Made by a program: the position numbers and the translations under genes
DNA from: Paenibacillus prosopidis
GTDB taxonomy: Bacteria > Bacillota > Bacilli > Paenibacillales > Paenibacillaceae
DNA length: 64,000 bases
NCBI RefSeq assembly: GCF_003337375.1
Contig: NZ_QPJD01000002.1
Span: forward strand, 310,001-374,000
Direction of reading: 5' to 3'
Notes under the pieces: model-generated
What the model saw: the letters and a program-made list of their open reading frames with translations, nothing else
Databases searched by the model: none
What the model was told of the DNA's origin: nothing
In this document: piece by piece, positions 8,480 through 17,547 of the stretch
How the letters are laid out: every line of letters starts with the position of its first letter
How positions within the stretch are numbered: position 1 is the first letter of the stretch

Positions 8480-8532
8480 AAAAAAAGAATCGTTTGAACG
8501 CTTCGCAATATTGCGCAGCGCTCCTACGATTC
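8480..8532 (-). terminator. Terminator after the 8552-8875 gene
   Basis: Long minus-strand stem with outer arms GAATCGT/ACGATTC and inner TGCGCAATATTGCG palindrome, followed by seven T residues. It isolates the small upstream gene from mecA. Confidence 0.85.
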
Positions 8533-8551
8533 TGCTTTATTTCTATTCGCC

Positions 8552-8875
8552 TTAATGGGCTAATGCTGACGATTCCGCCTTTATTTTCTCTGCTTCCCGC
8601 TTCAAGTCAGGGTCACTATTAACGATTGCCTCAATTTGTCCCCAAGCGGCTTCGGACTTTACGGCGGAACCGTCTATATGCTTTGGGGTCATGTCCGCCG
8701 CCTCCTGCTTCCAATTTTTATTCATCATCATGGATACTGATTTGCCAACAACATTCGAGGAAATATCGGATAACGCGCTTGCCGCCCAAGCAATTGCACC
8801 CGGCCGTTTTCGTGAAACATATACAGTAGCTGCCGCACCGATTAATCCTCCAACCAAAAAACCGCTTAATTTCAT
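8552..8875 (-). CDS. Unknown small protein with one membrane segment
   Basis: 107 residues from ATG 8875, which follows AGAGGTG; a GTG four codons upstream is an alternative. The first 24 residues form a glycine-rich membrane helix (LSGFLVGGLIGAAATVYVSRKRPG) resembling glycine-zipper or YtxH-like N termini. The rest is hydrophilic and predicted helical. No enzymatic motif is seen. It is a single-gene unit with its own terminator. I do not recognise a named family. Confidence 0.75.
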   Translation of the reverse strand: MKLSGFLVGGLIGAAATVYVSRKRPGAIAWAASALSDISSNVVGKSVSMMMNKNWKQEAADMTPKHIDGSAVKSEAAWGQIEAIVNSDPDLKREAEKIKAESSALAH

Positions 8876-9044
8876 TATCGTCGACACCTCTTTCTTATTC
8901 GTTATTCAATGGATAGTTTGACCGCCTTTAAAGGCCGTCATTCCATATAAAATAAGGAAATCATTCTAGAGTCGTCACTTAGTAAATATGATACAATGAG
9001 GTCGGTTCAGCATGGTCTACAACTACGGTACGGAGGTTCCAAAT

Positions 9045-9905
9045 ATGAAACGAGCAGCAGAATTATTAGCCGTCCTTCTTCTCGGTGCACAAATTGCTGC
9101 CTGCAGTGCTCAGCCAAATGAAGCAGACATGGCCGCTTCAAATGAAGCTGCAGCTACACAATCACCTGCAGCGAGCCCTGCACCGTTGGAGACATCCGCT
9201 CAATCGAGCGGGAGAACTGTGCAGCCTTCACCATCAGCAGAGCCTGTTGCTGAAGAAACAGCAAGTCCTGCCGCCTTATATCGTATGAATGATGCCTACC
9301 GGTTCGTTCCTATTCTTGAAAGTACAACTAACAAAGTGGTATTACTCACTTTCGACGATGGTCCGAAGGATGAAGCCATCCTAACAAGCATGCTTGATAC
9401 CCTCGATAAGCATAGCGCAAAAGCTATTTTTTTCGTTAACGGATATCGGGTGAAGCAAAACCCTAAGCTGTTGACACTAATCCATGAGCGGGGTCAAACG
9501 ATCGGCAATCATTCCTGGGATCACATCAATCTAAAAAAAGAAACAAAAGCTGTTGTTGAACAGCAAATCGGAAGCTTGCAAACAGAAATTGAAACCTTAA
9601 CCGGCCAAAAGCCGTTATTTTTCCGGCCTCCATTCGGTTCTGGCGGCGAAGCGGTAAAGGAAATAGCAAAAAACCACGGCATGTTATATATGACGTGGTC
9701 GAACGGTTCTCTGGATTGGGATCAATCAACTAAAGATAAGCCTGATGAAGTGATTCGCAATGTTATGGAGCAGCTTCATCCCGGTGCTAACATATTGATG
9801 CATGAGCTGAAATGGACTGCTGAATCGCTTGACGAACTATTGACAAAACTAGAGGACAAAGGCTACAGCTTTATTGATCCTGCTGCCATCGACGTTAATC
9901 GCTAA
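9045..9905 (+). CDS. Polysaccharide deacetylase lipoprotein (NodB domain)
   Basis: 286 residues. The start at ATG 9045 is set by GGAGG eight bases upstream; an earlier ATG at 9012 would spoil the signal peptide. A lipoprotein signal with lipobox IAAC is followed by a long Ala/Ser/Pro/Glu linker (about 24-85) and a NodB domain. The five catalytic motifs are visible: TFDDGPKD (metal-binding Asp), GNHSWDH (HxxxH), RPPFG, the LDWD block and ILMHE. It probably deacetylates peptidoglycan or another cell-surface polysaccharide outside the cell. Its 3' end overlaps the next, convergent gene by 11 bases. Confidence 0.88.
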   Translation: MKRAAELLAVLLLGAQIAACSAQPNEADMAASNEAAATQSPAASPAPLETSAQSSGRTVQPSPSAEPVAEETASPAALYRMNDAYRFVPILESTTNKVVLLTFDDGPKDEAILTSMLDTLDKHSAKAIFFVNGYRVKQNPKLLTLIHERGQTIGNHSWDHINLKKETKAVVEQQIGSLQTEIETLTGQKPLFFRPPFGSGGEAVKEIAKNHGMLYMTWSNGSLDWDQSTKDKPDEVIRNVMEQLHPGANILMHELKWTAESLDELLTKLEDKGYSFIDPAAIDVNR

Positions 9906-10128
9906 ATTTCATTCCGTACCAGAACAAGCCTCCAACTAAGCATACAAACAAAAAGAATAACAAATTATAATACCACTTCGTCACTTTATGTACGCTTGAA
10001 GGGAATTTCTTGCGTCTTGGCGGTAGCGCTTCGAAATCATTGGAACTCGTTCCGATGCTGGACGGCTCTACCGTCTTTTCACGCTGTCTTGCTGCTCTCG
10101 AATTTCCAAACCTTTCTTTCCTGCTCAT
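9895..10128 (-). CDS. Unknown 77-aa membrane protein
   Basis: Basic, proline-containing cytoplasmic N terminus (MSRKERFGNSRAARQREKT) followed by one C-terminal membrane segment (about 52-70, YYNLLFFLFVCLVGGLFWYG). The ATG overlaps the stop codon of the upstream CPBP protease gene (ATGA), with SD AGGAGG inside that gene, so translation is coupled. The C-terminal codons overlap the convergent deacetylase gene. Function unknown. Confidence 0.75.
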   Translation of the reverse strand: MSRKERFGNSRAARQREKTVEPSSIGTSSNDFEALPPRRKKFPSSVHKVTKWYYNLLFFLFVCLVGGLFWYGMKFSD

Positions 10129-10769
10129 GACTCCCTCCTGAAGCGAATAATTAAGCCCATTATAAAATCAATTAAAAAATGTGCGATAATCGGCGCCCAT
10201 ATCGAGCCTGATTCCATATAAATCCAGCCTAATCCATAACTTATGGAGAAGACCAGGCCAGTAGGAATCCAATGCCGCAAATAACGAACGTGAATCGTCG
10301 CAAAAACGATACTTGTCCAATAGGGACCGATCGCATGCTGCACCGCCCCGCGAAAGAGAAGCTCCTCGCATACTGCAACTACAAACGAAATAACCGCAAT
10401 ATGCCAAATCGGACGACCTCGAAAAATACGGTCATTTACCCCCCCGTCATCAGCCGCTTCCTCCGGCACGAAGCGGGAAATAAGCAAATCGACAGCAATA
10501 ACCGCACCAGCAAACCCGATGCCCCATAACAGAAAAGCAAGCTCCCTGGGAGGTGTAAATAATTGAATAAGATTTTGATGCTGAAATAAAACCCATATTA
10601 ATCCGATAATAAAAGTAAGCGCTTGTGTTGCGTATAAATTGATAAGGAGCATGCGGTCATCAAGGTCGTCTACAGACACCTTGCGAACGCGTATTTTTCG
10701 TATATCAAACTTCTTCATAGCTTCCCGCCTGCCCTTGAACGTTCGTATTTTCTTTTTCGACCTTTTCAC
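10125..10769 (-). CDS. CPBP-family intramembrane metalloprotease
   Basis: Up to 214 residues with about six membrane segments. The three CPBP (Abi, type II CAAX protease-like) motifs are present: EELLFRG with the paired glutamates and arginine, FATIHVRY with the metal histidine, and IIAHFLIDFIMG. These proteases act inside the membrane and are linked to protein maturation or bacteriocin self-immunity; the substrate here is unknown. The start is uncertain: GTG 10769 has a weak site, and ATG 10718 (MKKFDIRK) is also possible. It is coupled to the downstream 77-aa membrane protein. Confidence 0.85.
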   Translation of the reverse strand: MKRSKKKIRTFKGRREAMKKFDIRKIRVRKVSVDDLDDRMLLINLYATQALTFIIGLIWVLFQHQNLIQLFTPPRELAFLLWGIGFAGAVIAVDLLISRFVPEEAADDGGVNDRIFRGRPIWHIAVISFVVAVCEELLFRGAVQHAIGPYWTSIVFATIHVRYLRHWIPTGLVFSISYGLGWIYMESGSIWAPIIAHFLIDFIMGLIIRFRRES

Positions 10770-10824
10770 CTATACTGGTAGAACAAATCGACAACATATT
10801 TTATTTGCATAGAAGGAGATAGAG

Positions 10825-11745
10825 ATGGAAAAACGATTAACGACAACCGCAATGTTATTTAGTGTTGGATTTGTATTCATGCTCGTATGCATGGTGGGCG
10901 CCTTTTTCTACGGCATCCAAATTGGCTCTGCCAAAACTGAAGCAAAATACATATCGGAAAACGAAGACGCCAATACGGCAGCCGCTTCTGTAAGCCCCTA
11001 TCAACAGCAGGACTTAGTCTCTTTCTATCATACTGTATTTTTACCTTATCGTGAATTTCAAAACGAATGGTTCGCAGCTATGAACAAATTATCCCAAGGA
11101 AAAACAATAGAAGCAGCGTCGATGTTTAAAGATCTATCCAGTCTGGCTGATACCAAAGCAAAGGAAGCAAGCTCGGTTGATATGCAGAAATCACCTTTAC
11201 TCGGACAAGCCCAGGTCAACTACATACGAAGCCTCAAGCTGTTTAAAGACGCGTCCGGCATGGCTGCCGCAAGTGCAAAAACTTTAACGTCTAATGAATT
11301 GATAAAGCATGTTGAACAAGAGAAAACCTATTTATCTGCAGCCCAGTTTGCCTTGACCGCACAGCAATCCTATTACTCAGCTATGCTGAAATGGTCAGCT
11401 ACCGTGGATCCGGATATTCCATCCGAATATAAAGCGCCATCTATATTAGAGCTTACACAATGGCAAAAGCTTCCGATCACGATTAAAAATAAAGTGATGG
11501 CCGACCAATTGTTGACTCGCAAAAAGCTAACCTCTTACTATCCACAAGATTTGACGAGTCGCGTAGACGATTTTGCCCAGTCAGGTCAAGCTAAGAAAAT
11601 GAAAATTCACACGTTATCAGCAGTTGTTGATCTGCTCATCAATACGGAAGCAGTTCGTTCCGGAGACTTTACGGAAAGCAAATCCAGACTATTCCAGCAG
11701 GTCCTTCTTCCTCAACTGCCGTTCTTCTATCCTGAAACGAATTAG
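10825..11745 (+). CDS. Unknown membrane-anchored extracytoplasmic protein
   Basis: 306 residues after GAAGGAGA. One N-terminal membrane segment (about 9-32, AMLFSVGFVFMLVCMVGAFFYGI) is followed by a helical, Ala/Ser/Lys-rich domain with no cysteine and no catalytic motif that I recognise. The anchor lacks a clear cleavage or lipobox site, so the protein probably stays in the membrane with the bulk outside. It is divergent from the CPBP gene and convergent with the rhodanese gene. Function unknown. Confidence 0.8.
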   Translation: MEKRLTTTAMLFSVGFVFMLVCMVGAFFYGIQIGSAKTEAKYISENEDANTAAASVSPYQQQDLVSFYHTVFLPYREFQNEWFAAMNKLSQGKTIEAASMFKDLSSLADTKAKEASSVDMQKSPLLGQAQVNYIRSLKLFKDASGMAAASAKTLTSNELIKHVEQEKTYLSAAQFALTAQQSYYSAMLKWSATVDPDIPSEYKAPSILELTQWQKLPITIKNKVMADQLLTRKKLTSYYPQDLTSRVDDFAQSGQAKKMKIHTLSAVVDLLINTEAVRSGDFTESKSRLFQQVLLPQLPFFYPETN

Positions 11746-11771
11746 CAGAGCCACGCCAAAAAGCTGCATCC

Positions 11772-12098
11772 TTAATCATATTGAAACCCTTTTAACGAGG
11801 CTATAGCTGCCATCCCGCCGGAAACGTTGCGGAGGTTGCTGTAGCCTTGTTCTTCTAAGTAGTTGCAAACAGCCACGCTGCGAACACCGTGCGCACAAAC
11901 AATATAAATCGGACCTGTATCATCCAGCTCACTCATTCTGGACGGAACTGCATTCATCGGAATTAAGGCTGAACCCTCCAGATGATAGTAATCCCATTCG
12001 AATGGCTCCCTGACATCTATAATTTGTTTCGACTCAGCTTCACCGCTCTCCAACAATTCAAGCAATTTTTGAGGAGTCACATCTTGCCATTTTTTCAT
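11772..12098 (-). CDS. Rhodanese-like domain protein
   Basis: 108 residues forming a single rhodanese domain. The active-site loop is VCAHGVRS, with the cysteine that would carry the persulfide, and the family start of the domain IIDVREPFEWDYYHLEGS is clear. The start ATG 12098 is set by GGAGG nine bases upstream; the longer frame is not supported. Single-domain rhodaneses move sulfane sulfur to unknown acceptors. It is divergent from serA. Confidence 0.85.
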   Translation of the reverse strand: MKKWQDVTPQKLLELLESGEAESKQIIDVREPFEWDYYHLEGSALIPMNAVPSRMSELDDTGPIYIVCAHGVRSVAVCNYLEEQGYSNLRNVSGGMAAIASLKGFQYD

Positions 12099-12181
12099 GA
12101 ATAAAGACCTCCGATGTCGCATTTTGTTGCTAATGATGCTTGAATCATAACGAAAATTTCACATTTCAGCAAGTTTGAGCA

Positions 12182-12209
12182 TTGCATTTGTCCTCTTGCT
12201 TGCTATAAA
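12182..12209 (+). promoter_or_regulatory. Candidate SigA promoter of serA
   Basis: TTGCAT, 16-base spacer and TATAAA, about 155 bases before the serA start. It implies a long 5' leader. The boxes are seen; activity is inferred. Confidence 0.5.
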
Positions 12210-12321
12210 ATAGAAAAGTCCGAATTTGATTAAATAGAAGAACTTTTACGATCGAAGATCAAACTCTCGTCCCGCTGCTGCACAACGGTGCCGGGCCTGA
12301 GGGTTTTTCTGTTCATATTCA

Positions 12322-12341
12322 GCGAAGCAGATATGCTTCGC
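12322..12341 (+). promoter_or_regulatory. Hairpin in the serA leader, just before the ribosome site
   Basis: A perfect 7-bp stem (GCGAAGC / GCTTCGC) with loop AGATAT ends ten bases before TAGGAGG. With the long leader this suggests control at the RNA level, but I see no known riboswitch or T-box consensus. Confidence 0.4.
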
Positions 12342-12365
12342 CCCATTCTAGGAGGCATACTTCAC

Positions 12366-13958
12366 ATGTTTAAAGTGTTAGTTTCCGATCCAATCAGTGA
12401 TTTGGGCATTCAGCAGCTTGTTGATGCGGCTGATGTCGCGGTTGACAAAAAACCGGGATTAAGCGAAGACGAATTGGTAGACATTATCGGCGAATACGAT
12501 GCACTGCTCGTACGCAGCCAAACGCGTGTAACTGCAAAAATTATGGAAGCCGGTAAACAGCTCAAAGTAATTGGACGTGCTGGCGTTGGCGTCGACAACA
12601 TCGATTTGGATGCAGCCACACAACGCGGTATCATCGTCATCAACGCACCAGACGGCAACACGATTACGACTGCCGAGCATACTTTTGCTATGATGATGGC
12701 TGTTGCCCGCCATATCCCGCAAGCGTACATGAAAACTGTAAACGGCACTTGGGACCGCAAATCGTTCCTGGGCGTTGAGCTTCGCAACAAGACGCTTGGC
12801 GTACTTGGTATGGGCCGTATCGGCAGCGAGGTTGCTAAACGCGCTAAAGCTTTCGGTATGGAAATTATGGGTTACGATCCGTTTATGACAGAAGAAAGAG
12901 CTGAGAAACTCGGCGTGAAGCTAGCGAGCGTAGATGATATTGTCCGCAACGCAGATTTCATGACCGTCCATACTCCTCTTACACCTGAAACCCGTCACAT
13001 GATTGGCAAAGCTCAATTTGAAGTAATGAAGCCTGGCATGCGTATCGTAAACTGTGCACGCGGCGGTATCATCGACGAAATCGCTTTGGTCGATGCAGTG
13101 GACAATGGTATTGTAGCCGGCGCGGCATTCGACGTTTTTGAAGTCGAGCCTCCTGCTGACGATCACCCTTTCTTGACTCACCCGAAAATTATCGTAACTC
13201 CGCATCTAGGCGCATCTACTGTAGAAGCGCAAGAAAACGTAGCAATCGACGTATCGGAGCAAGTGCTTCATATTCTTCGCAATGAGCCGTTCATGAACGC
13301 GGTTAATATGCCGCCTATTCCGGCTAACCTTCAAAGCAAGCTTCAGCCATACTTCGCGCTTGGCGAGAAACTTGGCAGCTTCATCGCACAGTCGACTGAA
13401 GGCGCAGTGACTGAAATTGTAGTCGGCTATTCCGGTGAGCTTGCAGAGGTTGATACACAGCCATTAACGCGTTACATCGTACGCGGTATCCTTGCGCACC
13501 ATCTTGGCGCAGAGCAGGTTAACGTCGTTAACTCGCTGCATCTTGCAAAAGTGCGCGACGTTAACATCGTCATTCAAAAATCGCATGCTTCGAAAGACTT
13601 CACGAATCTTGTGACCGTTTCGCTTCGTACGAAGAAGGAAGAGCGTATCGTTGCCGGTACATTGTTGACAGGCTATGGCCCCCGTATCGTACAAATCGAC
13701 AAGTACCCTGTTGATGTAACGCCTGAAGGCAATCTCATTCTTATTTCGCACAACGACAAGCCTGGTATTATCGGACGTGTCGGAACGCTGCTTGGCAACA
13801 ACGATGTCAACATCGCAACCATGCAAGTAGGCCGTCAGCTTGTCGGCGGTTCGGCAATCATGGTGCTTAGAGTGGATAAAGGAACGCCTAAGGACGTGCT
13901 TGTACAGCTTACCAACATGCCTGAGCTGAACACGGCAAAAGAGATTAAACTTTTCTAA
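12366..13958 (+). CDS. serA: D-3-phosphoglycerate dehydrogenase
   Basis: 530 residues from ATG 12366 behind AGGAGG; the 26 extra upstream codons are leader. It oxidises 3-phosphoglycerate, the first step of serine synthesis. The substrate-binding and NAD-binding domains occupy about 1-310, with GMGRIGSEVAKRAKAFG and the catalytic blocks ARGGIIDE and PHLGAST. An intervening regulatory domain (about 320-445) and a C-terminal ACT domain (about 455-530, SHNDKPGIIGRVG) indicate the long, allosterically controlled form. A strong terminator follows. Confidence 0.95.
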   Translation: MFKVLVSDPISDLGIQQLVDAADVAVDKKPGLSEDELVDIIGEYDALLVRSQTRVTAKIMEAGKQLKVIGRAGVGVDNIDLDAATQRGIIVINAPDGNTITTAEHTFAMMMAVARHIPQAYMKTVNGTWDRKSFLGVELRNKTLGVLGMGRIGSEVAKRAKAFGMEIMGYDPFMTEERAEKLGVKLASVDDIVRNADFMTVHTPLTPETRHMIGKAQFEVMKPGMRIVNCARGGIIDEIALVDAVDNGIVAGAAFDVFEVEPPADDHPFLTHPKIIVTPHLGASTVEAQENVAIDVSEQVLHILRNEPFMNAVNMPPIPANLQSKLQPYFALGEKLGSFIAQSTEGAVTEIVVGYSGELAEVDTQPLTRYIVRGILAHHLGAEQVNVVNSLHLAKVRDVNIVIQKSHASKDFTNLVTVSLRTKKEERIVAGTLLTGYGPRIVQIDKYPVDVTPEGNLILISHNDKPGIIGRVGTLLGNNDVNIATMQVGRQLVGGSAIMVLRVDKGTPKDVLVQLTNMPELNTAKEIKLF

Positions 13959-13973
13959 ATCAATTTTTTATTC

Positions 13974-14010
13974 AAAAATGAGCCAACCGGATTTCCGGTT
14001 GGCTCATTTT
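13974..14010 (+). terminator. serA terminator
   Basis: GAGCCAACCGGA paired with TCCGGTTGGCTC across a TT loop, flanked by A-rich and T-rich sides (AAAAT / ATTTTG), right after the serA stop. Confidence 0.88.
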
Positions 14011-14047
14011 GTTTCACGAACAACAAGAATTATCTGCTGTATTCTAC

Positions 14048-14075
14048 AAAAAAAGCGTTCCATCAGGAACGCTTT
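14048..14075 (-). terminator. res operon terminator
   Basis: Minus-strand AAAGCGTTCC-TGAT-GGAACGCTTT followed by a run of T residues, six bases after the resE stop. Confidence 0.88.
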
Positions 14076-14080
14076 GACAA

Positions 14081-15544
14081 CTATTGATGGGCTTCGACAG
14101 GTAAAAGCAATGTAAATGTTGTGCCAACACCAGCTGCGCTTTCCACGACGATCCGTCCATGATGAAGATCAATCAAATTTTTGACGATTGCGAGTCCAAG
14201 CCCTGTCCCGCTGGAAGAGCCGCGTTTTCGCGCTTTATCCGCCTTATAAAACCGTTCAAATATAAAAGGCACGTCCTCGGACGGGATCCCCTGCCCTTCA
14301 TCTGCTACGCTAAACTGTACATACTCACTGCCATTGACATTTGCATGCTTGCCGGCTATCGTTATTGACTTTCCCGAATGGGTATGCCGCAATGCATTAT
14401 CCAGCAAATTGGTGAACACCTGCTCGAGCCGATCCTCATCGGCTTCCTTCACAAGAAGCGGCTGACTTGGAAGCTCGGCAAGCAGCTTTACTTCTCTTTC
14501 TTTTGCATATACCTGGAACTTTCGATGAACCCGCTTCACGACATGCCTAAGATCAACCTCTTGAAAATTCATGTCAACATGGCCGGCTTCCATTCGGGCT
14601 ATATCGAGGAAATCATTCACCAACCTGCCCATTCGCAGTGATTCATCGTAAATAACTTGAACAAGTTCTTTACGATCCTCTGGCGAGACGACGATATCGT
14701 CAAGTAACGCTTCGCTGTAACCTTGCAGCATGGAAAGCGGAGTTCTGATCTCATGGGATATGTTTGCAACGAAATCCCTCCGCAGCTTCTCGAGCTTATG
14801 CTCCTCCGTTACGTTACGGATAACGGCAACCGCGCCGCGAATAACACCATTGGACTGAAGCGGCGCCATGACGACCGACCAGACGCTGCTTAGCACATGA
14901 ATCTTGTCCGTAGCATCGCGACCCTCTTCCATTACGCACTGAAATAACTCACGCAATGGCATAGGAACTTCTGAATGGGCAGCTCCGCTCTCAAACAGTT
15001 CCTCCCGCCAGTCAAGATCTATGCCAGACCATTTATTAATGAGAAGATAACCACTCGGATTGGTAAGAATCACTTTACCGTCTGCGTTAAACGTCATAAC
15101 GGAATCGCCCATACTGCGTAAAATGCTCGCTAAATGATTTTTCTCGTGATTCAAATCGTGAATAAGCTTATCCAGCTGCTCTGTCATATGATTAAACGTA
15201 TTGGCTAATTCACCAATCTCATCCGTCGAACGGGTATTCACGCGAGTGCTGTAATTACCCTGCGATATCGAATCAGCAGCATCTTTAAGCTGAAGCAGCG
15301 GCTGTTGAATCTTCTTTGATAAGAAAAAAGCAAAAAACGTCGACAATAAAAATCCGATAACCGCGGTAAGAACGAACAGAATCTTTACTTTATGCGCATC
15401 CTCGAATGATAGAATATCCACATATTGTAATAAAAACACACCGACTATAAGCAATACAACCGCAACGAGCAGAATAATCGTTCCCCATAGCTTACCGACC
15501 ACGCTTCGCAGCAGCCTGCCGGCCAAACGCTGCCACAAGTTCAT
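14081..15544 (-). CDS. resE: Sensor histidine kinase ResE with a very short external loop
   Basis: 487 residues: two membrane segments (about 20-43 and 56-76), HAMP (about 77-130), PAS (about 140-240), HisKA with the phosphorylated histidine in NISHEIRTPLSM, and an ATPase domain with DNALRHT and GTGLGLAIVK boxes. With ResD it controls respiration and anaerobic metabolism genes. Only about 12 residues lie between the two membrane segments, whereas B. subtilis ResE (589 aa) carries a large extracytoplasmic region; sensing here should rest on the PAS domain or membrane. Start ATG overlaps the resD stop (TAATG). Confidence 0.9.
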   Translation of the reverse strand: MNLWQRLAGRLLRSVVGKLWGTIILLVAVVLLIVGVFLLQYVDILSFEDAHKVKILFVLTAVIGFLLSTFFAFFLSKKIQQPLLQLKDAADSISQGNYSTRVNTRSTDEIGELANTFNHMTEQLDKLIHDLNHEKNHLASILRSMGDSVMTFNADGKVILTNPSGYLLINKWSGIDLDWREELFESGAAHSEVPMPLRELFQCVMEEGRDATDKIHVLSSVWSVVMAPLQSNGVIRGAVAVIRNVTEEHKLEKLRRDFVANISHEIRTPLSMLQGYSEALLDDIVVSPEDRKELVQVIYDESLRMGRLVNDFLDIARMEAGHVDMNFQEVDLRHVVKRVHRKFQVYAKEREVKLLAELPSQPLLVKEADEDRLEQVFTNLLDNALRHTHSGKSITIAGKHANVNGSEYVQFSVADEGQGIPSEDVPFIFERFYKADKARKRGSSSGTGLGLAIVKNLIDLHHGRIVVESAAGVGTTFTLLLPVEAHQ

Positions 15545-16260
15545 TACTTTGGCACCTCAAGCTTGTAGCCGACGCCCCATACCGTCGTAATCATTGCAGC
15601 GGCATCAGGCGATACTTTATTCAGCTTTTCCCTTAACCGCTTCACATGGGTATCCACCGTCCGCAGATCGCCGAAAAACTCATAGTTCCAGACATCCTTG
15701 AGCAGCTCTTCACGGGAGAAAACCTTATCCGGCGAAACGGCTAAATAATGCAGCAGCTCATACTCCTTCGGAGTTAAGCTTACCTCTTGCCCGCCTGCAG
15801 ACACGCGATGCGCATCGTGCTCGATTACGAGATGCGGGAATACGATGTTATTGCTCGAATTGATTTCTTTTGTTAGGAACGCTGTCGCTGATGAGCGGCG
15901 TAATATCGCCTTAACACGATAAATGACTTCACGCGGGCTGAACGGCTTCACGACGTAATCATCGGCTCCGACCTCAAACCCTTGCACGCGGTTCATCTCC
16001 TCGCCTTTTGCGGTGAGCATAATAACTGGAGTAGCCTTTACTTGCCGGAGACGGGAGCACACCTCTACCCCGTCTATTCCTGGAAGCATGACATCAAGCA
16101 GGATAAGCGCATAATCGGTGCCGGATGCCAGCCTAAGAGCGGTTTCTCCGTCCTCAGCCTCATCGATCGTGTACCCTTCCTTCTCCAAATACATTTTGAG
16201 CAAGCGGCGGATTCTTTCTTCGTCATCGACAACCAAAATACGGCTTGAATAATCAGACAT
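15544..16260 (-). CDS. resD: Response regulator ResD
   Basis: 238 residues: a receiver domain with phospho-acceptor Asp56 (LILLDVMLPG), acidic pair VDDEE and conserved KPF lysine, then an OmpR/PhoB winged-helix domain (FSREELLKDVW; TVDTHVKRLREKL). Activated by ResE, it binds promoters of cytochrome, nitrate/nitrite and fermentation genes in Bacilli. The position resA-B-C-D-E is the canonical res cluster. ATG follows GAGAGGAG. Confidence 0.92.
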   Translation of the reverse strand: MSDYSSRILVVDDEERIRRLLKMYLEKEGYTIDEAEDGETALRLASGTDYALILLDVMLPGIDGVEVCSRLRQVKATPVIMLTAKGEEMNRVQGFEVGADDYVVKPFSPREVIYRVKAILRRSSATAFLTKEINSSNNIVFPHLVIEHDAHRVSAGGQEVSLTPKEYELLHYLAVSPDKVFSREELLKDVWNYEFFGDLRTVDTHVKRLREKLNKVSPDAAAMITTVWGVGYKLEVPK

Positions 16261-16287
16261 TCGGCATTACTCCTCTCAATTCAGAGT

Positions 16288-17547
16288 CTATACTCCAGAA
16301 TATGAATGTAAACCAGCGATAACTAAATTAACCCCGATTAACGTAAACAATACGATTACAAAACCGATTACGGCAAGCCATGAAGAGCGAAGTCCTTGCC
16401 ATCCGCGAGATAAGCGGAAGTGCAAATAGGCACTGTAATATAACCACGTGATTAGCGCCCAAACCTCTTTCGGATCCCAGCCCCAGAAACGTCCCCATGC
16501 AATATTTGCCCAAATCATTGCAAATATGAGCGCACCGAGTGTAAAGATTGGAAAACCGATTGCAATTGATCGGTAGCTGATCTCATCCAAATCCTCAGGA
16601 TCGATTCCTTCCATAACAGGGTGAATGACCGCACCCAATGGCTTACGGAATACGAGTCGAAGCAATCCGTAAAGTAACGTCCCTGCAATAATGGACCAAA
16701 CGACCGTATTCAGCTTCCTGCCTGAATTAACGCCGTTCATCCAATAAGGAGCTTCAAAAATAGGCTGATTCATTCCGAGGAATGTTTCGTATTTGACAAC
16801 TTGACTATTATAAGGCTTAACAATTGGCGGAAGCGTATAGTCGACGGTCTCCGACGTAGTCGTCTCAATTCCGTTACTATCAATATTTGATTTTTCCTGA
16901 ATGAATTGAGCTTCATACCCCATTCCGCGGAACGCGAAAACCGCAACGATAAAACCAACGATCAAAATAATCGAGTATAACGAAAACTCTACCCAGAACT
17001 GTGACCTTCGCGCTTCCTTCGATTTATTTTTATAATCGACAACACGCAGCAAATACATAAGACCGGCAGCAAAGCCTACTGCGAAGAACGCTTCTCCAAG
17101 AGCAGCTGTCGTAACATGCACCTTGAGCCAAACATTTTGCAGCGCCGGAATAAGCGGCTGCACTTCCTGCGGAAATACGGAGGCATAAGCAACAATAATT
17201 ACGGTTAACGGCAAAGCGAACATGCCTAGGAGCGCTTTGCGGTAAATTGCAAAAACGATCGTGAAAGCAATCATGATCGCCATGCCTAGAAATGTCATGA
17301 ACTCATACATGTTGCTTGTCGGAATTTGACCGCTTCCAGCCCAACGGGTGAAGAAAAAAGTCAGATGCGATGCCAGTCCAAGGCTGGACGTAATGAAGGC
17401 GATCCTTCCCCAGCGCTTCTCATGCTGCAAGGGATCCCGATTGCTCCACTTTTTACCCGCAATCGAAATCACATAAAACATGAAAGCAAAGCAATAAAGA
17501 AAAAATGCGACGATAAACGCATCGCTGCTAAAATCAACTAAACTCAC
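16288..17547 (-). CDS. resC: Cytochrome c biogenesis protein ResC (CcsA/CcsB family)
   Basis: 419 residues, eight or more membrane segments, with the haem-handling tryptophan motif WGRFWGWDPKEVW near the C terminus. System II cytochrome c maturation: with ResB it exports haem and attaches it to apocytochrome c outside the membrane. GTG start overlaps the resB stop by four bases (GTGA), so the pair is translationally coupled. A roughly 60-residue external loop precedes the last membrane segments. Confidence 0.93.
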   Translation of the reverse strand: MSLVDFSSDAFIVAFFLYCFAFMFYVISIAGKKWSNRDPLQHEKRWGRIAFITSSLGLASHLTFFFTRWAGSGQIPTSNMYEFMTFLGMAIMIAFTIVFAIYRKALLGMFALPLTVIIVAYASVFPQEVQPLIPALQNVWLKVHVTTAALGEAFFAVGFAAGLMYLLRVVDYKNKSKEARRSQFWVEFSLYSIILIVGFIVAVFAFRGMGYEAQFIQEKSNIDSNGIETTTSETVDYTLPPIVKPYNSQVVKYETFLGMNQPIFEAPYWMNGVNSGRKLNTVVWSIIAGTLLYGLLRLVFRKPLGAVIHPVMEGIDPEDLDEISYRSIAIGFPIFTLGALIFAMIWANIAWGRFWGWDPKEVWALITWLYYSAYLHFRLSRGWQGLRSSWLAVIGFVIVLFTLIGVNLVIAGLHSYSGV

